From: Valencia hispanica
Taxonomy: Eukaryota > Chordata > Actinopteri > Cyprinodontiformes > Valenciidae
Length of the DNA stretch: 64,000 bases
Assembly: GCA_963556495.2 (NCBI GenBank)
Contig: OY747702.1
Coordinates: 24,743,903 to 24,807,902, forward strand
Reading direction: 5' to 3'
Positions 1-28,669 of the stretch are shown in pieces; positions within the stretch are counted from its first letter, which is position 1; each line of letters starts with the position of its first letter. Below the pieces are notes generated by a model. That model had not been told where the DNA came from. It was given only the letters and a program-made list of their open reading frames with translations, and searched no databases. A program made the position numbers and the translations under genes.

Positions 1-157
1 TCATGGGTTTTGTTTTTTCTGCGTGGATACTGCAGCATTCTTAGTAGAGGGTGATGTTACATTTAATAAAGACTCGCAGTCCGCCGTCAGGTCTTGATTC
101 AAGTCTTGTGTAAACATTCAAAAGCGGGTATAGTAATAGGTGATTGATGAACTTCTA

Positions 158-1637
158 AACTCAGCAAAAAAAGAAATGTCCTCTGACTTTCAACTGTTTT
201 TACATTCAGTAAACTTAATGTGTGTAAATATTGTCATGAACACTAAAAGAGTCAACACCATGAGACATAAACTAAAAATGTTTCACAGACATGTGACTAA
301 CAGAAATAGAATAATGTGTCCTTGAATGAAGGGAGGTTCAAAATCAAAGGTACCAGTCAGTATCTGGTGTGGCCACCAGCTGCTTGAAGCACTGCAGTGC
401 ATCTCCTCCTCATTGACTGGACAAGATTTGTCAGTTCTTGCTGTGAGATGTTACCCCACTCTTCCACCAAGGCACTTGCAAGTTCCTGGACATTTCTGGG
501 GGGAATGGCCCTAGCCCTCACCCTGCGATCCAACAGGTCCCAGACGTGCTCAATGGGATTGAGATCCAGGCTCTCCGCTGGCCATGGCAGAACACTGACA
601 TTGCTGTCATGCAGAAACTCACGCACAGAACGAGCAGTATGGCTGGTGGCATTGTCCTGCTGGAGGATCATGTCCGGATGAGCATGCATAAAGGGTACCA
701 CATGAGGGAGGAGGATGTCTTCCCTGTACCGCAAGGCATTGAGATTGCCTGCAATGACAACAAGCTCAGTCCGATGGTGATGTGATTTACCGCTCCAGAC
801 CATGACGGACCCCCCACCTCCAAATCGATCCCGCTCCAGGGTACAGGCCTGGGTGTAACGCTCATTTGTTCGACGATTAACACGAATCCGTCCATCACCC
901 CTGGTGAGACAAAACCGTGACTCATCAGTGAAAAGCACTTTTTGCCACTCCTCTCTGGTCCAGCGAAGGTGGGTTTGTGCCCATAGGTGGCGTTGTTGCT
1001 GGTGATGTCTGGTAAGGACCTGCCTTACAACAGGCCTACAAGCCCTCAGTCCAGCCTCTCTCAGCCTATTGCGGACAGTCTGAGCACTGATGGAGGGATT
1101 GTGTGTTCCTGGTGTGACCCGGGCAGTTGTTGTGGCCATCCTGTACCTGATATTCGGATGTACCGATCCTGTGCCGGTGTTGTTACACGTGGTCTTCCAC
1201 TGCGAGGATGATCAGCTGTCCTTCCTGTCTCCCTGTAGCACTGTCTTAGGTGTCTCACAGTGCGGACATGGCAATTTATAGCCCTAGCCACATCAGCAGT
1301 CCTCATGCCTCCCTGCAGCATGTCTAAAGCACGTTCACGCTGATGAGCAGGGACCCTGGGCATCTTTCTTTGGGTGTTTTTCACAGTCGGTAGACAAGTC
1401 TCTTTAGTGTCCTGCGTTTTTAGAACTGTGACCTTAAATGCCTACTTTCTGTAAGCTGTTAAGGTCTTAACGACCATTCCACAGGTGCATGTTAATTGAT
1501 TAGGGCTAATTGAACATGCATGGAAAACATTGTTTTAACCCTTTACAATGAAGATCTGTAAAGTTATTTGGATTTTTACAACATTATTGTTGAAATACAC
1601 AGTCCTGAAAAAGGGACGTTTCTTTTTTTGCTGAGTT
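158..1637 (-). mobile_element. Tc1-like transposon inserted in an inverted-repeat arm
   Basis: The ends are inverted copies: AACTCAGCAAAAAAAGAAAT at the left and its near-perfect complement ending GCTGAGTT at the right. The element is flanked by TA on both sides (156-157 and 1638-1639), the target duplication of Tc1/mariner elements. Length is 1480 bp, normal for a complete Tc1. Its transposase gene runs on the minus strand and is broken (see separate entry). Confidence 0.9.
357..1384 (-). pseudogene. Tc1 transposase pseudogene
   Basis: DDE-type transposase in two frames. The N-terminal part (1061-1384) begins with a MPRVPAHQRERAL-type helix-turn-helix region and has HPRSGRPRVTTPAQDRYI. The catalytic part (357-1139) holds the first Asp in FTDESRF, GGGGSVMVWSG, the second Asp in LQQDNATSHTA and the Glu in LNPIEHVWDLL. 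The acidic triad is therefore intact. The two parts overlap out of frame around 1090-1150, where about a dozen residues expected between the linker and the catalytic domain are missing. This looks like a small deletion with frameshift, so no full protein is made. Confidence 0.85.
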
Positions 1638-1754
1638 TATCTCTTTGATGCAAGGTGTAGCGTCACCTGCTCTATGCATGTGCACATCTGTGCGCACATC
1701 CCCCAAGGGCAGAGTCTTGCACGGGTCCAACATTAACAATCCGCACATGCCTGC

Positions 1755-1820
1755 ACTTAAGATTTTTGCCGCTGAATTTCCCCTCCGTGGGACAATAAAG
1801 GACTATTCTATTCTATTCCA
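1755..1820 (+). repeat. LINE-type 3' tail with ATTCT repeats
   Basis: A segment around 1775-1817 reads TTTCCCCTCCGTGGGACAAT and ends in repeated TATTC units. This resembles the 3' end of a teleost non-LTR retrotransposon. It lies within the loop of the long-inverted-repeat element. The family assignment is uncertain. Confidence 0.4.
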
Positions 1821-3439
1821 AATCTATCAGAAGTGCTGTGAAGACTGCAAATCTGCCTCTGTGGCTGCGGTGCACGCATGGGGGAACAGAATTTCGCAAA
1901 AGACCAGCTTCCAGTGTTGCCACTGAGAGAGACTTTTCTGCAGCTGGAATTGGGATGGAGCAATGGTGAACACAGGTAAAACCAGGGACTGTGGACGATA
2001 TTTTGTTTCTGCACAGCAATCTTCGCATCAAATAAATGTCAGCTGTGCTGCATTCCAGAGAAATAAAAGCGAAACTATTCATTGTAATATGATTTACATT
2101 CAATCAGAGGTTGAGTTATTTCTGACATTTTGACAAATTACAATTCACACCAATGTATCTCGCTATCCGTGAAATGACAGCACCTCAAGGAGTTATGGAG
2201 GCTTTGGATCACACGGCTGTGCCGGACACAGACCTCTGCGTCTTATCCACTCAGCGTAAGCGGCAGTGTTCATCTCCTTAAGCAATCAGGAAAGCCCTTG
2301 TTCAGAGAGAAGTGCCTCAGTACATTCAGCCTCCATTACGCACAAGAAATTTGCAATTATCCATGGACCAGGAGGAAGTTGTGACTCTGCTTTCAGGCCA
2401 CAGCAGTTGAAATTTTCATGTTTAACACATGTATTCATCTGCTCGATGTGTGATGGCACAATGTGGATTCCTTTTTCAGCTTGTTCGGAGTGAATATTAA
2501 TTAAAATGAACAAAACTAAATACTATACATTGTGTCATTAATACAAAAAAATGATGGGCAAAAATTGATTATGATGGGATTATTTGACCCTGTCAGTCAA
2601 AATGAACAACTAAGACAACTAAACTGGTTCAACTAAACTCGACGTGTGCAGGACTCTGCCCTTGGGGGATGTGTGCATGGACCTGTGCCATCTGTGCACA
2701 CATGCATGGAGCAGGTGACACCACATATTTAGAACCCTTTGCATTAAAGAGATAGGAGTTAATCAGTCACCTGTTGATACTTTACCTGCTGTTGAATGTA
2801 TGTGGACTGGGAATCTTTTTTAAGTGTAACATCACCCTCTGCTAAGAATGTTGCAGCATCCGCGCAGAGAAAAGAAAACCCATCACTGTATACCGTAGTG
2901 AAATGGAGTGATTTTAAATAGTCCATTAGTCACTTCTGATGCTGAATATACAGAAACTGTGCTGGGAGCACAAGTGGATATAAGAAACTTCTCATCGGGC
3001 TTTTAAAAGTGGTGTGGACAAAACTGCTAATCATAAATATTGCCAGGGACATGAAATGAAGTCTATGCTGGGAGCTGTAGATTGAGAAATAAAGTAACAA
3101 ACCTAACATGACTATGTGGCATCGTTTAATCATCCATCAGGAGTGTTGCGAAGACTGCTCTGCCTCTCTGGCTGCAGTGTGAGCTCCCAACACATGGGGA
3201 GCATAACATTTCAGGGGAAGAGAATATCGCACAACAAAGGTGTACACTGGCTGAAGCTTACGCTGCAAAACTTTGTTCATGTAATAGAAACTTCATAAAT
3301 CATGTTTCGTGCTGTTATTTTCCTCAAAGAACCATCATTGACCTCCCTGTTTAGCTGAACTACAAATCATGCGTTTGTCCTACAAGGTAAGGCCGTCCTT
3401 CCATCACTTCCAGCATTTTAGAGACTCCGAAAGAGATTT

Positions 3440-3690
3440 TATTGTTTTGTTTCAGGATTTGTGATTTTTGAAATGTGATTTTGGTTTTAAATTTGTAAAA
3501 TTGTTTTTAGAAATAGTTTTTGTAATTTTGTATCTGAATTTATAAATTCGTTTTTTTACATGTCATTTTGTGTTTGAATTTGTAAATTAGTTTTTTGAAA
3601 TATAATTTTGTTTTTTAATGTGTTAATGTATATTTTGTAATGTTGTTAGGCTTTTGAATTCGTAATTTTATTTAAAATAATTGTTTTTAT
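3440..3690. repeat. T-rich degenerate tandem repeat
   Basis: Imperfect units of about 40 bp follow one another, each with a TTTTGTAATTTTG-like core followed by GAATTTGTAAATT-like sequence. Copies are visible starting near 3460, 3510, 3560 and 3600. They contain no ORF. Confidence 0.6.
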
Positions 3691-3741
3691 GTGAATGTTT
3701 ATTGCACTTCGCAGCCACCGTACTCAGACTTACAAGATGGC

Positions 3742-3773
<32 letters not shown>
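3742..3773. repeat. (TTA)n microsatellite
   Basis: About ten uninterrupted TTA units. It produces artefactual poly-Leu and poly-Tyr reading frames. Confidence 0.95.
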
Positions 3774-3778
<5 letters not shown>

Positions 3779-4434
3779 GTAGTAATATTAGTATTGTTAT
3801 TATTAAACCTCCTGACAATCTTGGACCTGTTGACATTATTTATGCTGTTTATTTTTCCAAATTTGTTGATTGTAGACATTTACCCCTCTCCTTTTTTTAT
3901 TACTCAGACATTCTTTTCTTTCCTGGATGTTTGTTCCTGCCTGTAGGTCTTTTTTGATTGTACCGTGCTGTTCTTCATCACAGTTTTTCATGGTACATGA
4001 TTGAAGAGGCCAAAATGTCTTAGTCGAAATTAACCTCAAATTAGTTTTCACCAATTAAATGGGGCAATGGGTTTTATTTTTTCTGCACAAAAAAATATTA
4101 TCTGACCTAAACCAAGTGCCGTCAGAGAGAGGTTTACAATGTGACTTACATACTATTTGAAGTCCATCATTCAAATGGTAAAGATTATTCACAATGGGAC
4201 CTCTGTCTTAGACTCTACAGGCCCCATTTAGCATTTTAAATGTTCATGACTGTACAATTAGAAAGGGACAGAAGAATTATGAGATTTCTTCCGTTTTCTC
4301 TCTTTTGTCAAACTTACAGTATGTTTCAGATTATCAAACAAATTTTAATATCCGACAAAGATAACCTAAGTAAAAAGACACTTATTAAGGTAAAAAAAGC
4401 TATCCAAGCAAACATGGCTCTATTTTAAAAAGTA

Positions 4435-5220
4435 TGTGCCCCCTAAACAAACTAGTCGTGCCATCGTTCTGCCATCAGGAATTTACAATAACTGACAAGT
4501 CTTTTAGATCTCTGTAGAGGAATTTTGTCCTACTCTTCTTTGCAGAATAATTTAAAATAATTCACATTGGAGGGATTTTGATTTCATGAATGGCCTGTCA
4601 TGGCATAGCATTTCAGATGGATTCAAGCCATAAGGGCTTGACTCGGCCACACCAGAACCTCTGTCTGGTTTTTGTTTTTATTTAACCAGTTCAGTGGTGG
4701 ATTTACTGTTGTGCTTAGGATTATTGTCCTGTTGCATTACCCAAGTGTGCTTGACCGTAAGGTCATAAACTGATGGCAGAAAATTCTCCTTTAGGATTTT
4801 CTGCCAGACAGCAGAATTGATGTATCCATCAGCCCCAGACCATGTGGTGGTAGTATGATGCTCTGTTTCCGAAATCCTGCTAAAATGCTCTTACTGTGGT
4901 TCACTCGAGTCTCAAAACCTAGGTGGCTTTGTAACCCTTGACTATCAGTGACTCTCTGATCTGTTTTTAAATGTCTGTAGATCAGGGCATAATGTTTGGC
5001 TTTTTGACATCTTTCAACCCACTTCCTGTTATCCGGCGGGTTATGTAGAGATGATTTATTGATTCAACAGGTTTAGCAGTAAAAAAAGTGTGCATAGTGA
5101 AATTTAAATTTAAAATATTTTGTTTAATTTCACTAAATTAAATATCAGAGTTATTTTCTCATTTAAGAAGGGGAATATTTTCACATAGGGCTTTGATAGT
5201 TTGGATAGCTTTTTATCCCT
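4435..5220 (-). mobile_element. Decayed Tc1-like transposon, minus orientation
   Basis: Recognisable transposase-derived blocks read on the minus strand. They include the segment around 4740-4870 with AGACAGCAGAATTGATG and CAGCCCCAGACCATG, which are typical of a widespread teleost Tc1 family. There is no open frame, with many indels. The boundaries are approximate. Confidence 0.6.
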
Positions 5221-5249
5221 AATAAACTAAATAATTCAGGGTATCATAG

Positions 5250-5815
5250 TCTTATTTAAAAATGTATTCCTCCATCTGTAAAATGTAGGTGTGACAATAA
5301 AAGCAAAACCAGAAATAATCTGTAAAGTGTCCAACACATGTCCTTGGCGCTGTGGCATGTGGAAACCTTTTTAATTGTTGCATCTGGATCCACTACAAAA
5401 TAATAAAAAAATTGTTTTATTTTTTTTACAGATGAGACCAAATTTGTCATGTTTAGCCATAATGTAGCAGATCAAGATTGGTTGTTTTAACATTTAATAA
5501 TGCACCGAAGGATAAAGGTGGGTAAGTTCCCAATCCATCCACAGAGAGACCTGCAGGAATTTTAAGACAAAAGAAGTATCAAGCGTTTCTTATAAACAAA
5601 AACACCTCACTCGAACCGTCAAGTTTGGTGGGGGAGGAGAGATGATCTGGGGTTGCTTTGGAGTCACAAGACCTAGGTCCTCAATCATTAACAGTAGGGT
5701 TTAAAAATGCCAAGTTCCTGCAATAGTCCTATTCCAGAGCCAAACTTGATAAAGAGAGAGCTGTGTTAAAAATATTATCTGCAGCATTGGCCCTTTGGAT
5801 GGTGGGTGTGTTAAT
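5250..5815 (+). mobile_element. Decayed Tc1-like transposase remnant, plus orientation
   Basis: Two transposase landmarks survive on the plus strand: DETKFVMFSHN-like coding near 5430-5465 (first catalytic Asp region) and VKFGGGGEMIWGCFG near 5618-5665. They are in separate frames and the rest is lost. Confidence 0.6.
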
Positions 5816-5970
5816 GTGGGGGTGTACAGTCGTGGCCAAAAGTTTTGAGGATGACACCAATATTGGTTTTCACAAAGTTTGCTGCAAAACTACTTTTAGA
5901 TCTTTGTTTTAGTTGTTTCTGTGATGTACTGAAATATGATTACAAGCACTTTATACGTTTATGCAAAGAG

Positions 5971-7668
5971 TCAGTATTTGCAGTGTTGGCCCATCTTTTT
6001 CAGCACCTCTGCAATTCGACTGGGCATGCTCTCAATCAACTTCTGGGCCAAATCCTGACTGATAGCAACCCATTCTTTCATAATCACTTCTTGGAGTTTG
6101 TCAGAATTAGTGGGTTTTTGTTTGTCCAGCCGCCTCTTGAGGACTGACCACAGGTTCGCAATGGGATTAAGATCTGGGGAGTTTCCAGGCCATGGACCCA
6201 AAATTTCACGTTTTGGTCACCAAGCCACTTAGTTATCACTTTTGCCTTATGGCACGGTGCTCCATTGGGCTGGAAAATGCATTGTTCTTCACCAAACTGT
6301 TGTTGGATTGTTGGAAGAAGTTTCTGTTGGAGGGTATTTTGGTACCATTCTTTATTCATGGCTGTGTTTTTGGTCAAAATTGTAAGTGAGCCCACTCCCT
6401 TGGATGAGAAGCAACCCCACACATGAATGGTCTCAGGATGCTTTACTGTTGGCATGACACAGGATTGATGGTAGCGCTCACCTTTTCTTCTCCGGACAAG
6501 CCTTTTTCCAGATGCCCCAAACAATCGCAAAGAGGCGTCATCGGAGAATATGACTTTGCCCCAGTCCTCAGCAGTCCATTCACCATACTTTCTGCAGAAG
6601 ATCAATCTGTCCCTGATGTTTTTTTTGGAGAGAAGTGGCTTCTTTGCTGCCCTTCTTGACACCAGGCCATCTTCCAAAATCAAATCAAATAAAACTTTAT
6701 TTATAAAGCGCTTTTCAAACCAAAACAAAGCTTCTCAAAGTGCTTTACAGATTAAAAATGACCCACAACCCAGAGCAATTAAACAGATTTAATAAATAAT
6801 AATCAGTTTAAAGCTATGTTAAAAAGGTGAGTCTTGAGCCTGCTCTTAAAAACATGAACATTCTCTGCGGCCCTGAGGTTCTCTGGCAGCCTGTTCCAGA
6901 GGTGAGGGCCATAATAACAGAAAGACGCCTCACCATGAGTGTGTGTCCTGACTTTTGGGCTGACAAGTAGACGGCTGCCAGAGGAGCGCAGAGAGCGCGA
7001 AGGTTCATACGGTAAAAGCAGCTCTGAGAGATAAGGAGGCCCAAGACCATTAAGACACTTAAAAATTATTAAAATAATCTTAAAATCGATCCTAAAACAT
7101 ACGGGGAGCCAATGCAGTGATTCTAAGACAGGTGTAATGTGTTCCCGCCTCCTGGTCTTCGTCAGGACACGTGCTGCTGAATTCTGTAAAAGTTGTAAAC
7201 TTGAGGTAGTCTTTTTGGGAAGACCAGAAAGCAGGGCATTACAGTAATCAATCCTACTGGTGATAAAAGCATGCATCAGCGTCTCCGTATTGGCCCGAGA
7301 GAGAATGGGGCGGACTCTGGCAATGTTCTTCGCCTCACTGTGCGTGCAGATGCGCTCTCACCTGCCTGCTGGCATTCTTGAGCAAGCTCTGCACTGGTGG
7401 CACTCCGATCCCGCAGCTGAATCCTCTTTAGGAGACGATCCTGGCGCTTGCTGGACTTTCTTGGACGTCCTGAAGCCTTCTTACCAAGAATTGAACCTCT
7501 TTCCTTAAAGTTCTTGATAATCCTATAAATTGTTGATTTAGGTGCAATTTTAGTAGCCACAATATCCTTGCCTGTGAAGCCATTTTTATGCAACGCAATG
7601 ATGGCTGCACGCGTTTCTTTGCAGGTCACCATGGTTAACAATGGAAGAACAAGGATTTCAGGCATCAC
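5971..7668 (-). pseudogene. Tc1 transposase pseudogene, catalytically dead
   Basis: The N-terminal part (7330-7668) has MVTCKETRAAIIALHKNGFT, the paired-type helix-turn-helix and the GRPRKSSKRQDR linker. After the LINE insert the frame resumes with LEDGLVSRRAAKKPL, the first catalytic Asp in FSDDASLRLFG, and VWGCFSSKGVG. A frameshift near 6200 separates it from the last part (5971-6201). The expected second Asp is Asn (FQPNGAPCH), and the expected final Glu is Ala (LNPIANLWSVLKRR). The gene thus has an insertion, a frameshift and two lost catalytic residues. Confidence 0.88.
6680..7325 (-). mobile_element. 5'-truncated L2/CR1-like LINE fragment
   Basis: It encodes only the C-terminal end of a reverse-transcriptase ORF on the minus strand (6803-7276: [49 protein letters not shown]). 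A 3' tail with TTTATTTATAAAGCGC is adjacent at 6690-6715. It is inserted in the Tc1 transposase. The 5' truncation is typical of LINE insertions. Confidence 0.85.
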
Positions 7669-7965
7669 CCTCCTTTTAACATGTCAAGTCTGCCATTCTA
7701 ACCCAATCAGCCTGACATAATGATCTCCAGCCTTGTGCTCGTCAACATTCTCACCTGAGTTAACAGGACGATTACTGAAATGATCTCAGCAGGTCCTTTA
7801 ATGACAGCAATGAAATGCAGTGGAATATTCAGGGCAAAGAAGGACTATGCAATTCATCTGATCACTGTTCATAACATTGTGGAGTATATGCAAATTGCTA
7901 TTATAAAAACTTAAGCAGCAACTTTTCCAATTTCCAATATTTATGTAATTCTCAAAACGACTGTA

Positions 7966-9180
7966 TATCACAAGGTACGAATGGCATACTTACGGGGGAA
8001 CTGGCTTTTGATGGATTAGGAAGAGGGGTCAGCCCATGGATTTCATAATTTCTGTTTACCGCGTCATGTCGTGCTCTTCCGTTTAACCCCCCCAAAATAT
8101 TTTGCATAGATTATACTTTTTAAAAATGGACTAAAAATGCACCTTTTCTGTCAGGCTTTAAATACCTAGAAGTGTTGAAACGTATTCCGCTATAAATACG
8201 TTTTTATTTGCTTTTATTATCATCTTTTTGTTGCCAGTAGAAGTAATTATATAATTCAAAATCTATATGTATTGTTTTAATTTGTTTTATCACTTGTGCC
8301 GCTGCTTTTATTTTTTATTTGAATCTCTTGGCTATTATCGTCTATTTACACATTTTCTTATTGCTTGCTATATTTTTGTCCTTAGTCACCTTTTGGCTGA
8401 GTAAAGCTCTATATAGATACGCACTGATTGATTGATTGATTGATTGATTGATTAATTGATTGACTGAAATAAAATGTTTTTCCATGCCTCTAAGTCACCC
8501 ATAAACACATCGATTTCAGTCTCAAGTGTTTTTGCACTTTCTCCGCCTCTTGGTTGATTACCTGTGAAACAGCCCATTTAAGCCAGTTTAAGTATATGCA
8601 GAATATTCACTAGGCACTTTGTATTGACTGTTTATGGCAGGAAGTGGGTCTGTAGGAGGTGGGATATGGTCTAAAAACACCTGAGCAAATTTCTAGGGAG
8701 AGGAAGCAGAAATTGCGTGCAGCTGTGCATACTCGGTTTGATAGATTGGAAAAATATTTTGCGCAAGTAATCTTTTTTTTTATTTTTTTGGGGAGCTTAA
8801 GTACGATTTTAGCAAGGATTCAATGCAAAGTTTTATAAATGAGATCCCAGATCATTTGTCATAAAACTCAATAGTTGAAAGAGGGTTTAGTTTTTCACCT
8901 CTAAATATATTTGGCTATTTTTTTTCTTTTACCAATACAGATATAAAATTGGTGCAGCAAAGCTTCATAGAGTAACATAGAACAGGCAAAATATTCTGGA
9001 TATTCTCACCATTAGATAATCTTCACTAGATTAATCTGATGTGCAAAATGTAATATTCTTAAATCACAAATGATAGTCATCATGTGATATTTTCTTGTCA
9101 CCTCCCTGATAGAAAAGGTCAAAGAATAATAAAATAACTGAAATTAAATAGCACTGTGATATATACAAACAGGTATTCTC
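7966..9180. other. Unique AT-rich DNA, no gene seen
   Basis: No exon, transposon or RNA gene was recognised. It contains a (GATT)n microsatellite at about 8424-8465. Confidence 0.5.
8424..8465. repeat. (GATT)n microsatellite
   Basis: About ten GATT units with one or two interruptions (ATTAATTGATTGA). Confidence 0.9.
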
Positions 9181-9189
9181 TCTCTAACC

Positions 9190-9420
9190 TGGTGCATTTA
9201 AACCATAAACACATAAAGCATGTGCTGCACAGTTGGTAGCCCTGTTGCCTTGCACCAGGTTCAAATCCTGGCCTGGGGTCTTTCTGCATGGAGTTTGCAT
9301 GTTCTCTCTGTGCATGTGTGGGTTCTCTCCAGGTACTCCAGCTTCCTCCCACAGTCCAAAAACATGACTTTTAGGTGAATCGGTCTCTCTAAATTGCCCT
9401 TAGGTATGAGTCTACACAAA
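9190..9420 (+). repeat. Teleost short interspersed repeat
   Basis: The sequence CATGGAGTTTGCATGTTCTC, then GTGGGTTCTCTCC, CTTCCTCCCACAGTCCAAA and TCTAAATTGCCC matches, in order, the body of a very common fish dispersed repeat. The head GCACAGTTGGTAGC is also present. It is about 230 bp, with no coding. Confidence 0.75.
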
Positions 9421-10109
9421 GCATCAACATAATCATTTACTGGTGCTCTATAAACAGTCACAGTGACTAACAGCTTATCATCGTGTATGAGCTTTTTCTG
9501 AGCAATAACCCACACTGTCTTTCTAATGTTAAATTCTTGTATAACAAATACAACATTTTATTTCATGCTGTAACATGAAGCATAGGAAAAGGTTTTACCT
9601 TCCAGCAAATTTCTCTCTACCTTATACATCAACACTCTGTACTGGACACGTACCCTTGATGAAGGTGCACCTACTTTAAGAGATTAGACCCCTTGTTACA
9701 TACATGATCGTGTCTTGTCGAGCTCCATCAGTAAGCCTTCAGACAGATGTTCATAGTTCCTAATATGCTTCTTTCAATCTGTGGGGTAAGAGGCTAATTC
9801 ACTAATGTTCATAGAAAGTACTGAAGTCTTTTTAGCAATTTTAAATATTCTGAAACAGTCTCCTCTTTGAAACCACAGCTAACAGCATGCTGCCTGTCTG
9901 TTTCTCTCACTTTTCTTTCTCTGCAAAATGTTAATCTACCTGATGCTTTCAAGCAAACAGACAGGTACCTTCTGGCAAAAGAACTTTTCCTTTGGCTTTA
10001 AAAAAACCGAAATACAAAGTGCCACATACTTTAACGTACAGGTTTTTGCATCTCATGTTTAACCGGACCTCCTCACCTTACATAAGTCCTGTCCCTCTGT
10101 GAACTGTAG
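9421..10109 (+). other. flt4 intron sequence, no feature
   Basis: Nothing recognised apart from the splice acceptor ending at 10109. No exon for the transmembrane segment expected just upstream was found here or earlier in the window. Confidence 0.5.
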
Positions 10110-27811
<17,702 letters not shown>

Positions 27812-28145
27812 TCTTACCAAAGATGATCTATGAATAGAGATGTTGGGTGTTTGAGAGAGGAATGTGAAAATATAGTAACATTTCATTATCAACATGAACG
27901 AAGACCTTCCGAGCAGAGCTGGCTTTTACTCATCTGATGGTTCCTCCTCAGCAAATGGACTTGATATGTGCCTGAAGTTCCTTTAACCAGCCACTGGGTG
28001 GCAGTATTATGACAAATGATATAAAATCATTTTCTATGCATACATTTATATTTTTATGTTTTTTATATATAGTTTTCCTCCCTGTTTTTTTTTTTTTTTA
28101 CATGTTATGACACATTTAGGAAGAAATAAAGACAAGTTATCCTTT
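27812..28145 (+). other. flt4: flt4 3' UTR with polyadenylation signal
   Basis: A canonical AATAAA lies at 28125-28130, about 315 bp after the stop codon. A T-rich segment follows (28146 onward), as expected downstream of a cleavage site. The UTR is AT-rich and contains a T-run at 28086-28099. The exact cleavage position is inferred. Confidence 0.75.
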
Positions 28146-28669
28146 TTTCTTTTGTCTCATTGTGACATTTAAAGTTGAATCTTCTCATTCTATTGGGCCC
28201 AAGGTTTTTCAGGCATATTCATGTGGACCCATGCAATGGCTCAGTTGGTGAAACGTATATAATTATGCTATTTTTGTCATTTGATGGAGGTGGGCCACAT
28301 TTGGCTACCAGTGACAGGCGAAGTGACGAAGGTAAACAGAGGGATGTAGGGCGACTGAAGGAGTGAGTCACACTGAGCACCTCTTATCAGAGGTGGACGT
28401 AAGCGTGATGATAGCTGTGAAAGCTTAAAGCCGCCTTACAGCTTCGCATCACCCAGTGACAAGCTGCAGGGTGTTGGCTAGGGCTGCCAGCTGAGGGAAA
28501 ATAAGCACCGTCTGCCTGCAAAGTCCACCTCTGAGTCATTTTTTACATGCTTACAGAAGAAAATATTAAAAGGTTCCATTTTCAGTTTCTATGAATAATT
28601 GGTTAAAGGTGAAGTCTCTGTAAAATGCAGCCTGGACTATTTTGCACTGCAGCAATCTTTCAGTGTGTA
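28146..28669. other. Short intergenic region after flt4
   Basis: No gene or repeat family recognised. Confidence 0.5.

Larger units (their letters stand above)
1..2885. mobile_element. Long-inverted-repeat DNA transposon, split by a Tc1 copy
   Basis: The first 157 bp plus 1640-1725 match the reverse complement of 2644-2885, giving arms of about 240 bp. Shared blocks include GAGGGTGATGTTACA near the outer ends and CATCCCCCAAGGGCAGAGT near the inner ends. The left arm is interrupted by the Tc1 element at 158-1637, and the arm resumes directly after it. The loop (1726-2643) shows no transposase. The outer left boundary may lie just before the window. The family is not recognised; it behaves like a non-autonomous element. 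Confidence 0.65.
2886..4434. other. AT-rich intronic/intergenic DNA
   Basis: No exon is recognised. It contains a segment (3133-3240) similar to the transposon loop at 1822-1900, T-rich degenerate repeats at 3440-3690, and a (TTA)n microsatellite. It is probably part of a flt4 intron upstream of 10110. Confidence 0.5.
5827..7963 (-). mobile_element. Tc1-like transposon interrupted by a LINE fragment
   Basis: It begins CAGTCGTGGCCAAAAGTTTT and ends in the inverted form with ...CGACTG, flanked by TA at 5825-5826 and 7964-7965. The right terminus lacks about 10 bp relative to the left. Without the LINE insert (about 6680-7325) the element is about 1.5 kb, the normal size. The transposase is on the minus strand and is broken. 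Confidence 0.9.

Noticed and set aside
3691..3957. ORFs with poly-Leu or poly-Tyr
   Set aside because: They arise from the (TTA)n microsatellite in two frames.
9190..9420. Possible tRNA gene in the dispersed repeat
   Set aside because: The GGTTCAAATCC-like box is present, but no cloverleaf can be drawn around it; it belongs to a common repeat.
1..10109. Search for the flt4 transmembrane exon
   Set aside because: No hydrophobic exon with suitable splice sites and VEGFR-like sequence was seen. It must lie upstream of the window or be undetected.
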